64,000 nucleotides of DNA, from positions 3,410,001-3,474,000 of the forward strand of contig NW_024468912.1 of NCBI RefSeq assembly GCF_011745365.1. Reading direction: 5' to 3'. The DNA is from Cryphonectria parasitica EP155. Lineage: Eukaryota > Ascomycota > Sordariomycetes > Diaporthales > Cryphonectriaceae. Positions 11,001 through 19,952 of this stretch are shown here, in pieces (within the stretch, counting starts at the first letter, position 1; the number at the start of each line of letters is the position of its first letter). The notes beneath the pieces are model-generated. The model made no database searches. It was not told the origin of the DNA and saw only the letters and a list, made by a program, of their open reading frames with translations. Both the position numbers and the translations under genes were made by a program.

Positions 11001-11348
11001 TCTTGTGCGCTGAAATGTGGTGGAAGGTTGCAGGCCGGCTCGAGTCCTGGTCGGTGGTAACCACTCTCCAAACGGTATAAGTTGTTGACACGACGGCACT
11101 GAGAAGACGTATAAGTAATGATGTACCAGGCAGCGAAGGATGAAGGTCTCACACTCACACTGCTCTGTTATCCGAGTGAAGCTGAGGTCTCCGATGTCCG
11201 CCTCCTCCTCGTCGATAGGTCTGTAAGACACCTGGCCCACATGACCATACATGAGATCATTTACGCGATGGATTTCAACACGTTGAGACGCCTGATTACC
11301 AGGGCGGGCACGCTGGCCATCACCCCGAGGCCCAGGGCCTTCATCCAT
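8088..11348 (-). CDS. RRN6: RNA polymerase I core-factor subunit Rrn6-like
   Basis: Exons 11348-11159 and 11098-8088 (intron 11158-11099, 60 bases, donor GTGAGT, acceptor CAG) encode 1066 residues. The N-terminus carries the family pattern VNDLMYGHVGQVSYRP, followed by QLIPFGEWLPPTRT. The middle is a WD-like beta-rich region with strands such as ITIFEPEL, WSVWHIL and VYLLDVSKK. The C-terminus is acidic and Ser-rich, then basic (EREKKEERRRRKADRK), then low-complexity GFGFGSQSQSQGFGFSQT and a Lys-rich end (SSRFKKKGKSKAKVQPKTMKWFK). Rrn6 is the subunit of core factor (Rrn6-Rrn7-Rrn11) that recruits Pol I to rDNA promoters in the nucleolus. The intron is a multiple of three and has no stop, so a naive open frame reads through it; the spliced form better fits the N-terminal pattern. 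It is divergent from SPC25. Confidence 0.8.
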   Translation of the reverse strand: MDEGPGPRGDGQRARPGNQASQRVEIHRVNDLMYGHVGQVSYRPIDEEEADIGDLSFTRITEQCECETFILRCLVHHYLYVFSVPSCQQLIPFGEWLPPTRTRAGLQPSTTFQRTRSQKNWLLKTHPEAFLGVLDLPALIFEESRAEISSHGEDGPAGSVLAVGEIVDLRHVTSSRILAWPVIATASGEAGHMLRLCAIEPERWTWNGFSLPVGMPQSMFQGSWCSDGAPILQIKFATRHRQYDTIRWLFVQKATSITIFEPELRAKPVAAVSSDLGHESETTGHIAMNPIVTLNMRTAKGDAHCDFSIDMGSDTDAPKLSIIDRSGNWSVWHILREGHARSRTTRAVLRRRGSWNLPSSILPQHDQQVLDNTHKILWVGGSVSTDEWDQESNPSVESNEHSRKANTAYLAGLDISPAKYDGLLLCNSSEVRLLDVVGENYMSGLDFSSRHHKDVLLDTQAFPGSPFYCFVLTTDRVYLLDVSKKERQESRSPRVLVSCRHYRNQRWENLKMSVVKTPSLSETPTALVFLYSTDDLCVDIFWFAVAQQDGDAHFHHQLVHLTGLKKENTEDTQGIESLAAVPLQLSAARDQRHSAATGGHSDAFRADEVQFYQLFALSKDLGLSSSIITITHGASRGVVRPPRSAKSGWDAARQSRFLRLKFLREVEQAFVVPEQLKQDTKLSLAPKSGPAKQYDAIQLRFYLLELIQEINYAYFGRAAEGAAAIDAIEPLSLVREALHGQDNDSHIPLKPLLSFSDVWQPLELPQVEDEWALALSELQKSPRIHLSHCGTYIPSGTVMDVFERLSVHWSCRLPAESLKAGQWRYVERALEKMAAEVYLSGRGVSVVPQSTLDIASRCLPRGEDTQVKSEDHLDELPSSQPRSSQTLPTPSATPSSSRAASEAVDSAKNDEEQEDTRQEDATVARLRMYLPSIKFTPPPKNGPRIISLWPEERGSDPSEYQYQRFRKGPDQRTGAAQREREKKEERRRRKADRKAQLGMKMEAGGEFSSQPLLPTIVRSSPPPQDVGSSSQGIGFGFGSQSQSQGFGFSQTMSQPVAGEFGGRSSRFKKKGKSKAKVQPKTMKWFK

Positions 11349-11876
11349 ATGGTTTCGCAGTCCCGAGATTGTTTGCTGAGAGCGTGTAGGATGCAGGCAT
11401 AGCGACGAGAGGTGCTGCAGGTTCTGGCTGGAATGATTATGGAGAACACAGAGAAGATCACTTTATTTGTTAAGCCTTGGAAAATAGGGATCTTAAAGAA
11501 GGCGAGCTGAGCCGTAGCGAACAGGAAATTTCGAACCGAGGGGAAGAAAAAGTAAGAAGCGAATGGAGGCATAAGATCCACTTTTGCACAAGTGAACCGT
11601 CGTTACGTCGACGCCAGGGCGCGCGGCTACGCTAAGGCTCTAGCGCCTTCGGTTGTTGCTGCAGCGACAACCCGGGGGAATCCAAAGGGCCCTGCGACCT
11701 GCTGCATTGCTTGGGGTTTGGACAATCGCCCCACGCCAACTTTCCTTGCGCCAGGGCATCATCACAACTTTCTGCTTCACTTCAACCCTGCGCCCACTGT
11801 GGACATCACACATGCAAAACCGTGACGCACACTGATCGCAGTATAATTTCAGTCGAAGCCAGCCATCTACTCCAGA
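11349..11876. promoter_or_regulatory. divergent promoter region, RRN6 / SPC25
   Basis: 528 bases between two divergent starts, including a GC-rich block near 11585-11700. No TATA box is visible. Confidence 0.5.
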
Positions 11877-12724
11877 ATGGCATCCGTTTTCGAGCCCAGA
11901 AGCTCTCAGAGCCGTCAGACAATGGCTGCGCCCTCCGTGGCAGACAGCCTGCCCAGCATCAACTTCGGCTTTGAAGACCTGCGCGACCGCATGGCCAAGT
12001 TCACGGCGCGCTTTGACGATTTCATCGAGAAGGGTCGCAAGCGCGTCCTCGAGGAGAGGAACCAGTTTGCGGTAACTGTTGCGGAGCTACAAGGTGCGCA
12101 TTCTACCCTACTTGCTCCCATCCTCCTCAAATCAAGACGTTAAGCACTGACATGTAATGCGTTTCTCTTCCCGTAGAGGACCAACGGATGAAGAAGAAGG
12201 ACATCGACATCCTGCAGATGAAGACGAACACGCATCAGAACACGATCTCGAAGGAGGAGGCCGAAGCGCGCGAGATGCAGGCATCCATCGCCTCGCTCTC
12301 CTCGCAACGCGACAAGCAGCTCGCTCTCCGCGACACCCTCCAGCGGCAGATCGCCGAGGCGCAGAAGGAAATCGACGCGCGGCTCGCGGCGCAGCGCGCG
12401 CACCAGGCGCGGCAGGAGGCACAGGCGCGGTTTAACGTGCCGGAGCTGGACTTTTGGATCACGAACCTGTGTCTCAAGATCGAGGGCGCGGGCCAGGACG
12501 ACAGGCTCAAGTTTGTGTTTTCGCACATTGACGAGAAGGACTGGGAGCGCGAGGCCTGGTTCGAGCTGAGCATGGCGGCGAGGGATTATGATATTAAACA
12601 CTGCAGGCCCAGACTCGAAAAGGAGAAGATCGAGAGGGTCTTGGAGAGGACGAACGAGACGAGGGAATTGGCGGTGCTTCTGAAAGGGATGAGGGAGCTG
12701 TTTGTAGACGCCTTTAAAAGCTGA
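11877..12724 (+). CDS. SPC25: kinetochore protein Spc25 (Ndc80 complex)
   Basis: Exons 11877-12093 and 12177-12724 (intron 12094-12176) encode 254 residues. The N-terminal two thirds is a long coiled coil (FTARFDDFIEKGRKRVLEERNQFA through RQIAEAQKEIDARLAAQRAHQARQEAQARF). The C-terminal globular RWD-like domain reads FVFSHIDEKDWEREAWFELSMAARDYDI and ends with RVLERTNETRELAVLLKGMRELFVDAFKS, which is the hallmark end of fungal Spc25. Spc25 pairs with Spc24 at the inner, centromere-proximal end of the Ndc80 complex and links it to Mis12/CENP-T. A second ATG at 11922 (MAAPSVADS) is an alternative start that would drop 15 residues. The MZT1 gene follows on the same strand. Confidence 0.93.
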
Positions 12725-13195
12725 GCATCTGGGCAAGCGTATCAGGAGCTTTGGCCCTTGCATATCGACGAGAAATAGGACCTCTAGATCTACGTGCTAA
12801 ATGATCAAACTTGCGCTCTCTATGGCTTTCAAAAGACGCTTTTTGAGTATGCCGTGAGAAGAGGTGGACGGCCGTAGAGTCACAGCACGACACTAAGCAG
12901 ACTCGAGTGCCAGAAATACCATTCAAATTGCAACAAATCCAGCATCTCCCAAAGTAGAAAAATTCCGAGAGACCACAAAAAAGTAGCAAAGGCTCCATCA
13001 TACAAACTTCTAACGTGTTGCGCACACTAAATAATCTGAGAGACCCGTGCTTTCACAACATGAATATGCTAGGCGACGCGGCTCTACCCGCCAGTTCACC
13101 CACAGCACAAGCCAACTCGATCTCACAGGCTTCAACCAACTTTCTCCGCCATCATTACACCATACACCCAAACTCGCTCACACACCAGGACCACC
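12725..13195. other. spacer between SPC25 and MZT1
   Basis: Contains the SPC25 3' end and the MZT1 promoter and leader. The last 100 bases are rich in A and C. No further gene is visible. Confidence 0.5.
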
Positions 13196-13766
13196 ATGCC
13201 TCCTCCTCCTCCCCCACAAGAAGAAAACAAGCAAGCCTCGGCCAACGCAGCCGTCAACATCCTACAAGAAATCTCAGAGATTCTCGTAAGCAGCGTCCCC
13301 CCTCCCCCCTCCTTTCCATGACCCTCAGAACGCGCCCCAGTCTGCGCGCCCCCCCCCCCCACCCAGGCGCTCAAACTAGATAAATCCACGAACTACTCAC
13401 TCACCAACCCACCTACAGAACTGCCACCTCGACCGTAGGGAACTATCAATATGCATCTCCCTGATCGAGCGGGGTGTCAACCCCGAGGCCCTAGCTGTAA
13501 GCTTGAGTCTCTCCTAGTTTCTTGCCTGATGGATCGATCGATTTCTGGGCGCGCCCAGATCAAAGGGGGGGGGGGGGAAAAAGAAGGATAAAATCCGCCC
13601 AGGGAGAGAGACGAACAGACTCGTGATTGTACGAGATGATGAGTCGGCAGGTGACTGACTGACGAAATGTGCTTACCAGACAACGATCAAGGAGCTGAGG
13701 AACGGCGCGCAGGAGGCCAAAATCGAGCTTGAGGCACGGAAGCAGCAGCCGCAGCAGCAGCGATAG
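13196..13766 (+). CDS. MZT1: mitotic-spindle organizing protein 1 (Mzt1/GCP-associated)
   Basis: A small three-exon gene: 13196-13285, 13419-13496 and 13680-13766, all junctions phase 0, 84 residues. The product begins [20 protein letters not shown], then carries the whole Mzt1 core: [47 protein letters not shown]. The tail is Gln-rich. Mzt1 binds the N-termini of gamma-tubulin complex proteins and is needed to recruit and activate the gamma-tubulin complex at spindle pole bodies. Intron 1 (13286-13418) has a C-rich run and intron 2 (13497-13679) a G run near 13565-13577. Because each exon is under 100 bases, automated gene callers are likely to miss this gene. Confidence 0.93.
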
Positions 13767-14041
13767 GACCTTGGAGGAAGGAGAGAGAAGGTTAAATCAC
13801 AGTGCTCTTTTTCATTTGTTCATGCCATTGGACCTGGGGAATTCGGTGTTCACGGTGTTTGTGTGGGATCCAGTTATGAAGACTCGATAATTGTCTATCT
13901 TACTTCCTTTGAGTTTGTTTATGATGTACGGTCGGTGATGTCCTTGCACAAGAGAGTGAGGGGCCACGGCTAACATCGTACCCAGTGTGCCTGCTACATA
14001 AAATATTGCAAAACGGAGTAAAACTTGATTTCCTTCTCTCC

Positions 14042-14073
<32 letters not shown>

Positions 14074-14489
14074 TTTTTTGGTTCTTTTCTTCATGATTGA
14101 ACTATGCGTATACGTTGATAATGTGTTTGTTCCCCGGGGATTGATGCGTTTTGTCTTCTTTTGATCATAATGCCCAGTCTACTCCTTCATTGAACGTTGC
14201 TTGAGGACACCAGGCCTTGGCCTTCGAAACAGTAGGGTCCCCTCTCAATCCTTGATTCCCCTTCCAGATGCATGCAGAAGCTGAACCCACAGCAAAACAA
14301 CAACAATGTTCCTCCAGTATGCAATCGACCTTAATCCAAACCACGCGCCTGAGAGTCTCGTTGAAACAATGGCAAAAAAAAAAAAAAAAAAAAAAAAAGG
14401 AGAGAAAGCGCCGCGTGCGCCCACTGACCCTGAACGCCAAGATGAGCCAAGCGAGAGTATGCCTATATACGGCCGGAATGACGACCGTT
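13767..14489. other. convergent 3' region with homopolymer tracts
   Basis: Lies between the stops of MZT1 and the CHY/RING gene. It has a (CTT)n/T tract at about 14043-14080 and an uninterrupted A tract at about 14374-14398. No gene is visible. Confidence 0.6.
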
Positions 14490-16560
14490 TCAGCGGTGAC
14501 CAAATAAGTTGATCTCCTCCATCTCGTCATTGTCTTCGTCGTCCTCATCCTCATCCTCCTCTTCTATGTCGGAGTCTTCATCCCCCTCGTATTCGCTCTC
14601 ACCCTCGTCGTCAGATGTCTGGCTCCGAGGATGACGGCCCCAGAAATCGAGCTCTTCGTCTTCTTCATCATCGTCGTCGAGGTTGAGCTCAGGTTCTGCA
14701 AAAGGCGTGTGCCGACCTGGCGACTCAACGCTCGGGAGGACGGCGTTTGACGTAGTCGCACCGAGACCGGGTGAAGGCAAAGGAAGGCTCGAGGCATTGG
14801 CCCCCTCCTGACCTTGGCCGGCGCAGTGCGGATTTCCAAGTTGGGACGGGTTCGCCGTAGCAGCACCTTGTTGGCTTTCGATCCTCTCGGCCGGCATGGG
14901 CGAACGATCCAGTTCGACAGTATTGAAGGACTGGCAGATCTGACAGCGCAAACCCAAGAAGTGGTAATCGGTTGAGCTCTTTGCCGAACAGTCGTTGCAG
15001 AAGAGAACAGACCGTATGCCTCGGTACTCCTCTGGCATTGGCTGCTCTTTGATGATGTTGGCAAGATTCAAGAACAAGGCATCCATCTTGACAATGCTCT
15101 TGCTGCACAGCGGACACTTGTATGAAGTGTTCATATACTGTTGAAAACAGTTGCGGTGGATAGGGTGGCCGCACTCCATGAAGATGACCTGCTGAGGGGA
15201 GGAGAACATGTCGTCGTTACAGATCGGGCAGTTGGCGTCTGTTGCTCGCTCGATGCACTTGTGATCATCCTTGGTTGCGATGGAGATGCACGCACGGCAG
15301 GTCTGTCATCGTTAGTACCCGCTCCTGATTACGCCTACATACGGAGCCGAAACATACCTTGCAGTGGAAGAAGTCCTTCTCCAGCCCACGTCCCACTCGG
15401 CAGATCCCGCAGTCGTCGCAGTGATATATATGCTTGTTCACATCATCGCTCCACAGCTTGCAAATGTTACAGTAGTACGAAGCCGCACTCTCGCCGCAGT
15501 GCGCACAGGTATCGGAGGCCTTTTGCGCGTGCCCACACAGCATGCAGAGCATGTTCTTTGTGTGCTTTCTCGGTAGGGTATGTTCTTCTGCGTCGTCATG
15601 GCACAGCCGGCACGTGTACCACTTGTCGCATTCTGCACATTGTACCTTAATGTTCCGCTTGTAATGCACACAGCCCAATTCAGGAAGGTCCTCGTCATCT
15701 GACTGCGCCTCCTCCTCGGCGCCCTCAGGCAGCTCACCGGGCTGAAGCAAGGGTATCTTGGGTCGGTATGTAGGCCGGGCGTCGTCTGCCGTGTAATGGA
15801 TCGGGATCTGCTCCTCGTCCAAGCCAGTCCACGATTTCAATGTCTCCAGGGCCGAGATACCAAAGCCCAAGTCCCTGGAGGAGGAGGAGAAGGAAGAGGA
15901 GGAGGCAGCTGCGGCAGCGGAATGCTGGAAATCGGGTATAGGCCTGGGCGGTTGCACCCCCTCGAGGATCGCCTTCGCGTGTCTCGCCTTTGCGTAGCTC
16001 TCGGTGAGGACCTGCTGCATAAGGTATCGCTTCTGGTCGAAAGTGATGCTGCTCGACTGGATGATCTGGATTTTGCGCCGCATGTCGTTCATGCCGTCGT
16101 CCGCAGGCAGCGCGCGAGACTTGCTCGCCGCCGCACCGGCAGCAGAGTTGTCGGATGCATCTTGAGGTGGGAAGGTCTCGGGCTCGGAGAGAACGAGGTC
16201 CTCGGGCTCGTTAGTGCTGAGCGGCCGATCCATCTCGAACATCGAAGGAGAGGAAGATCGGGGTGTCGAGTCTTGCGAGGTGTCGCCGTCGGTCGGAGGG
16301 ACGGGCCACCGGCGTTGTGGGACGAGTAGAGGTGGGGATCTGGCGCCGAGGGCGATGTCTGGACTTCTCAGGAACGAGAGACTGGGGAAAGATGCGGAAG
16401 GGCCGTCGCATTCGGCAACGGCATCGCCATTGTCCAGATGAAAATCATGGGGGAATCGGCGGACCGAGTCTGTGTCGGCTGCAGTGGCAAAAGGGGTCGA
16501 AAGTCGGCGGACGGTCCGGGCAACTGGATTGATGATGAAGTCGGCAACTAAAGATGACAT
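14490..16560 (-). CDS. CHY-type and RING zinc-finger protein (Pirh2/RCHY1-like E3 ligase)
   Basis: Exons 16560-15358 and 15302-14490 (intron 15357-15303, GTATGT donor, CAG acceptor, phase 0) encode 671 residues. The first ~290 residues are low complexity. Next is a CHY zinc finger (GCVHYKRNIKVQCAECDKWYTCRLCHDD, then HTLPRKHTKNMLCMLCGHAQ), a CTCHY region (YYCNICKLWSDDVNKHIYHCDDCGICRVG) and a C3H2C3 RING (CPICNDDMFSSPQQVIFMECGHPIHRNCFQQYM, KCPLC). A zinc-ribbon-like stretch (LFCNDC, LRCQICQSFNTVEL) follows, and the end is strongly acidic. This order is that of mammalian Pirh2 and plant MIEL1/BRUTUS-type ubiquitin ligases. Substrates are unknown here. The first in-frame ATG is 16560; a splice-like CTTTAG just upstream suggests a leader intron. 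Confidence 0.88.
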
Positions 16561-17472
16561 TGGAGACACAATGGTCACATCTAAAGGGGAAGAACAGAGG
16601 GCAGTCAATCCATATGGAGTAGTCCAGAAATAATATAGGTGCAGGGTATGAAGAGAGTTGGTACAGAAGGTTGAGATGCACCAGATGAATATTGAAGTGA
16701 AAGTCTTTGGGTCAGGTCAAGTCAAGTCAAGTCAAGCCAAGCCAAGCCAAGTCATGGTGTGATGTGGTACATACTAAGTAGTAGGAACCCTTTGTGCTGT
16801 CAACCGTCCCCGTCAACGACAGTCATCACAACCCCTGCAAATTCAATGACACAGTGGGGTTTTCCACTGCAGTACTGACCACCTGCACCACTCTAATACC
16901 ATACTGCAGATGTATTTAGTACTCTGGACATGTGGTACTACTATGGTACCATCATGGTGCAGCTTTCACATGTCTTTCCTCACCCTTATCCTTTTTCGTT
17001 TTCTTTCTCCCCCTTGCCATCATCTTATTGGCAACATTTCTGCCCATTACAGCGGCCAATGAGATACTCCGCACTCCGTCCAAATTCTTCAGATGACAGT
17101 ATCCTTGCAAGGTTCTGACATGTGTTTCTCTCATTCAACAATTCTCACAACTGATTCTTTTCTCTATAATCATGAAAAATCGTAATTAGGAGTTGAACAA
17201 AAGCGCTATCATTTTGAAATTAATTGTGTGCAGGAAAGCACAGCAAGCAACAAAGTCTACAATTTTCACAAATAATTTCTTCAGGGCCAGCTAAAGGATC
17301 TTCCCTCTTCACCGTCAACAACAACATTGATAATACTATATACTTCCCAAGAGGGCGCCTTCTCTATCCTATAACTGCTCAGTCTGCTTATATACAAAGA
17401 CTTAAACCTTGTCCGTCAGACAACAGTCGAGCTGGACCGATGCGGCGTCTTCAATACGGGTAGCCAGGGATA
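16561..17472. other. intergenic, CHY/RING promoter; pentanucleotide repeat and GTAC-rich tract
   Basis: Carries the CHY/RING upstream region and the peroxidase 3' flank. A TCAAG/CCAAG tandem repeat sits at about 16709-16753, and a cluster of TAC/GTA-rich words at about 16860-16960. No gene is visible. Confidence 0.5.
16709..16753. repeat. pentanucleotide (TCAAG/CCAAG)n repeat
   Basis: About eight units of a five-base repeat; the first half reads GTCAA and the second half GCCAA, so the array has two phases that differ by a T/C transition. Confidence 0.85.
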
Positions 17473-18635
17473 TTACCAGAGACCAGCATGTGGATCCCAG
17501 CGTTTCGTCGCGGATGATGGCGGCGCCGGTATGGCACTGATATTCACCCCCTGCGCCAACAGAGCATCGCCCAGTTGGGCGGACAGGTCCTGAAGCTGCG
17601 TCATGGTGACGACGCTCACAGGTGGCGAGTAGTCGGGTGGGAAGCGCTCGTTCTCTGAAGATGAATACCGTCAGCCTCAGTTCTCGATACGTACATTACA
17701 TCCATCTCCATATATTTATATGCATGTGTGTGTAGACAGAGAGATGAAACAAGTCTAGACTTACCAAACCAGTACACAACCGGCGCAGTCTCGACTACAC
17801 CAGTCGTCACATTCCCAAAGACCAAGATGAACGCGATGCTCTCGCCGGTCGAGAACCCTTGGGCCAGGCTGGACAGGCCAAACTCAGGATTAGTCGCGTT
17901 CGAGTTCCTGATCGCCCTGGCGCGTGCTGCTGCCGAGCTGTTGATGGTGATCACGTCGTCAGTCCACTCGGCGAGTGTCCTCTGGAAGACGGTCGAGTTG
18001 AAGATATCCTGGTTGCCAAAGTAGGCGTCCTCGCGGCTGTGAAGAAAGAAAGGTGAGAGTCAGCACCGCAAAGCGATCAGGGGGGTCTCAGCATCTCCAG
18101 CAACAACACGATACGGAGAGCAAAGGAAGGAGGGGTGTGGGGTCACATGCCTGAGACTCGCATCATGCTCCACGATGTTGTGGGTGCCCAAGGTGTGCAG
18201 GTCAAAGAAGGTGTTGCCCCATCCGGCGGGATTCGTGGTCGCCGCTACTTCAAAGAGCGGGACGGAAATAGTTTCGTCTTGATTCACCCCGACCTTCATA
18301 GCATAGGAGAGGTCCGCTATGCAATGTCAGAAATGTGTTGTTTACGTGAAGAGGAGAGAAAGGGTTGCAACAGATGGCTGTGATATTACCTTGTGTAATG
18401 TTTTTACCAGAGTGCGGCAGCAAACCGTGGTTCGCTAGGGTGTTGAGCCCTGGGCAAGGACCTCGAGCTGGACGACGCGTCAGTCCAATATCTGGCTTCC
18501 TATATGGTCTTGTTGTCTCTGAGAGATCTGAGAGGGTTCTTTCATACCATCGTCCGGTCCAGGAGCCTGCCAGGCAGGAATCTGAGCTGAGCCAAGCCCA
18601 GCGAGGACAGCGAGACCAAGGGGAAAACGCATCAT
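17473..18635 (-). CDS. secreted heme-thiolate peroxidase (chloroperoxidase / peroxygenase family)
   Basis: Five exons: 18635-18548, 18467-18390, 18316-18151, 18036-17765, 17654-17473; 786 coding bases, 261 residues. The signal peptide is MMRFPLGLAVLAGLGSA. The heme-ligand motif is RGPCPGLNTLANHGLLP (PCP with the proximal Cys). Further on, HNIVEHDASLSRED holds the EHD acid-base motif, followed by the usual D-[AY]-FG-N. Family members catalyse halogenation, peroxidation or oxygen insertion with H2O2. At 261 residues it belongs to the short class. Intron 18150-18037 starts with GC: exon 3 ends CTC AG and exon 4 opens with C, giving Ser in EHDASLS; no GT donor keeps the frame. A TATAAAA box lies about 100 bases upstream of the start. 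Substrate is unknown. Confidence 0.87.
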
Positions 18636-18735
18636 GAACACTTCTTTGAAAGGTTCACATCAAAAGACACACAACCTTCACACAGTGGGTGGACGGACAG
18701 AGGAATACCCTCGCAGCAGGGCGCCCACGGCCCCT

Positions 18736-18742
18736 TTTTATA
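18736..18742 (-). promoter_or_regulatory. TATA box of the peroxidase gene
   Basis: Minus-strand TATAAAA about 100 bases before the ATG at 18635, in a GC-rich context; a fitting core-promoter position. Confidence 0.6.
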
Positions 18743-19952
18743 CCTGGGCCAGGGCCACTCAAGGAACAGACAAAATAACGTGCCATCCACGGAGCAAACT
18801 CCTCCCCGCATGGCCGGCCGCCGCGCACTTGCGGCTAGAACACCGTGGATTTCCCGTTGCGTTTCATTGCATGAGGTACCAGTGCTACCCTCCTGCGGGA
18901 TACGAGGCCAGGGCGTGATCCTCGCGGTCGAGGACACGGACGGGAGAGACGTGTCGCATGCCTATTATGAACTGCATAAGGAGGCTTTGTGACCGGGGTC
19001 AGGGAGCGGGCTCCAATCGCAGTGGGTGGAATGTAGGTTAAGATCGTTGATATAGCACGCAATTCGGGGAAGAAGAAATAAAAATACGAAAGAAGTCAAT
19101 GATTCCAGGCAGTCTCATACATAAATGCATGACTCACAGGGTTGGAATCGTCTGCTCTGCTCTGCTCAAGATTGATTTCATTTCGTATTGAACTTCGCCT
19201 CAATCCTCTTCCAACATTTGAAAATCAAACTTCTTCGCCATTTCTCTTCAATCACTCACCGGTTCTAGTTGATGCGGAGGATTAGTGAAGGAGAGAGAGG
19301 GGGAATAGGCAAAAGTAAATGGCTGGGGGTAATGGACAAGATGGTGGCCTCAGATGGTGATGGCGGTGTTTACACAATAATACTACGACGCTCTACACCG
19401 GTCTCAGATTAAGCAACAGCGATTTCCTCACTAGCTCCAGAACGCGATCTAGAAATGGATATTCCCGTGGTCACATTAGCGTAGCTCGCTTGAGCACCTT
19501 CGGCTTCCCAAGGCATAAAGAATATGTGCAGCTTGAGAGTGGCGGGCTTCAGTTGGATAATTGTATCATGGATAATGATGATTGTGCATGATAAAGCCGT
19601 TGGAACACAACCCATTACGCGTTCAAGTACATCCTGATGTATTATAACGTGCTGGACTGGGAAAGACCTAAAGCTAGGGCATTGATGTTCATGAAAACAT
19701 TGAATATCTCATTCGATACACATTACACATTAATACAATAACGCACATACCTTCGCACACTTGTGAATTGAGTGGTTTGAGCGACAGAAACGCAATCGAT
19801 CTCACTTCTTGGGATTGGTCGTGTACAGGACGGTATGTACTTACCCGGTAACATCGTTCTTGGGTGCATCATGTATCTGCTAGCAAGCATAAAAGCATTA
19901 GTGCGTGGCGAGGAGGAGGAGCAGCTCCTCACAAGACTTGACCTGCCTTGGA
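18743..19952. other. intergenic, no gene seen
   Basis: Upstream of the peroxidase and downstream of the HET gene. Only short, biased frames are present. Nothing recognisable on either strand. Confidence 0.5.
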
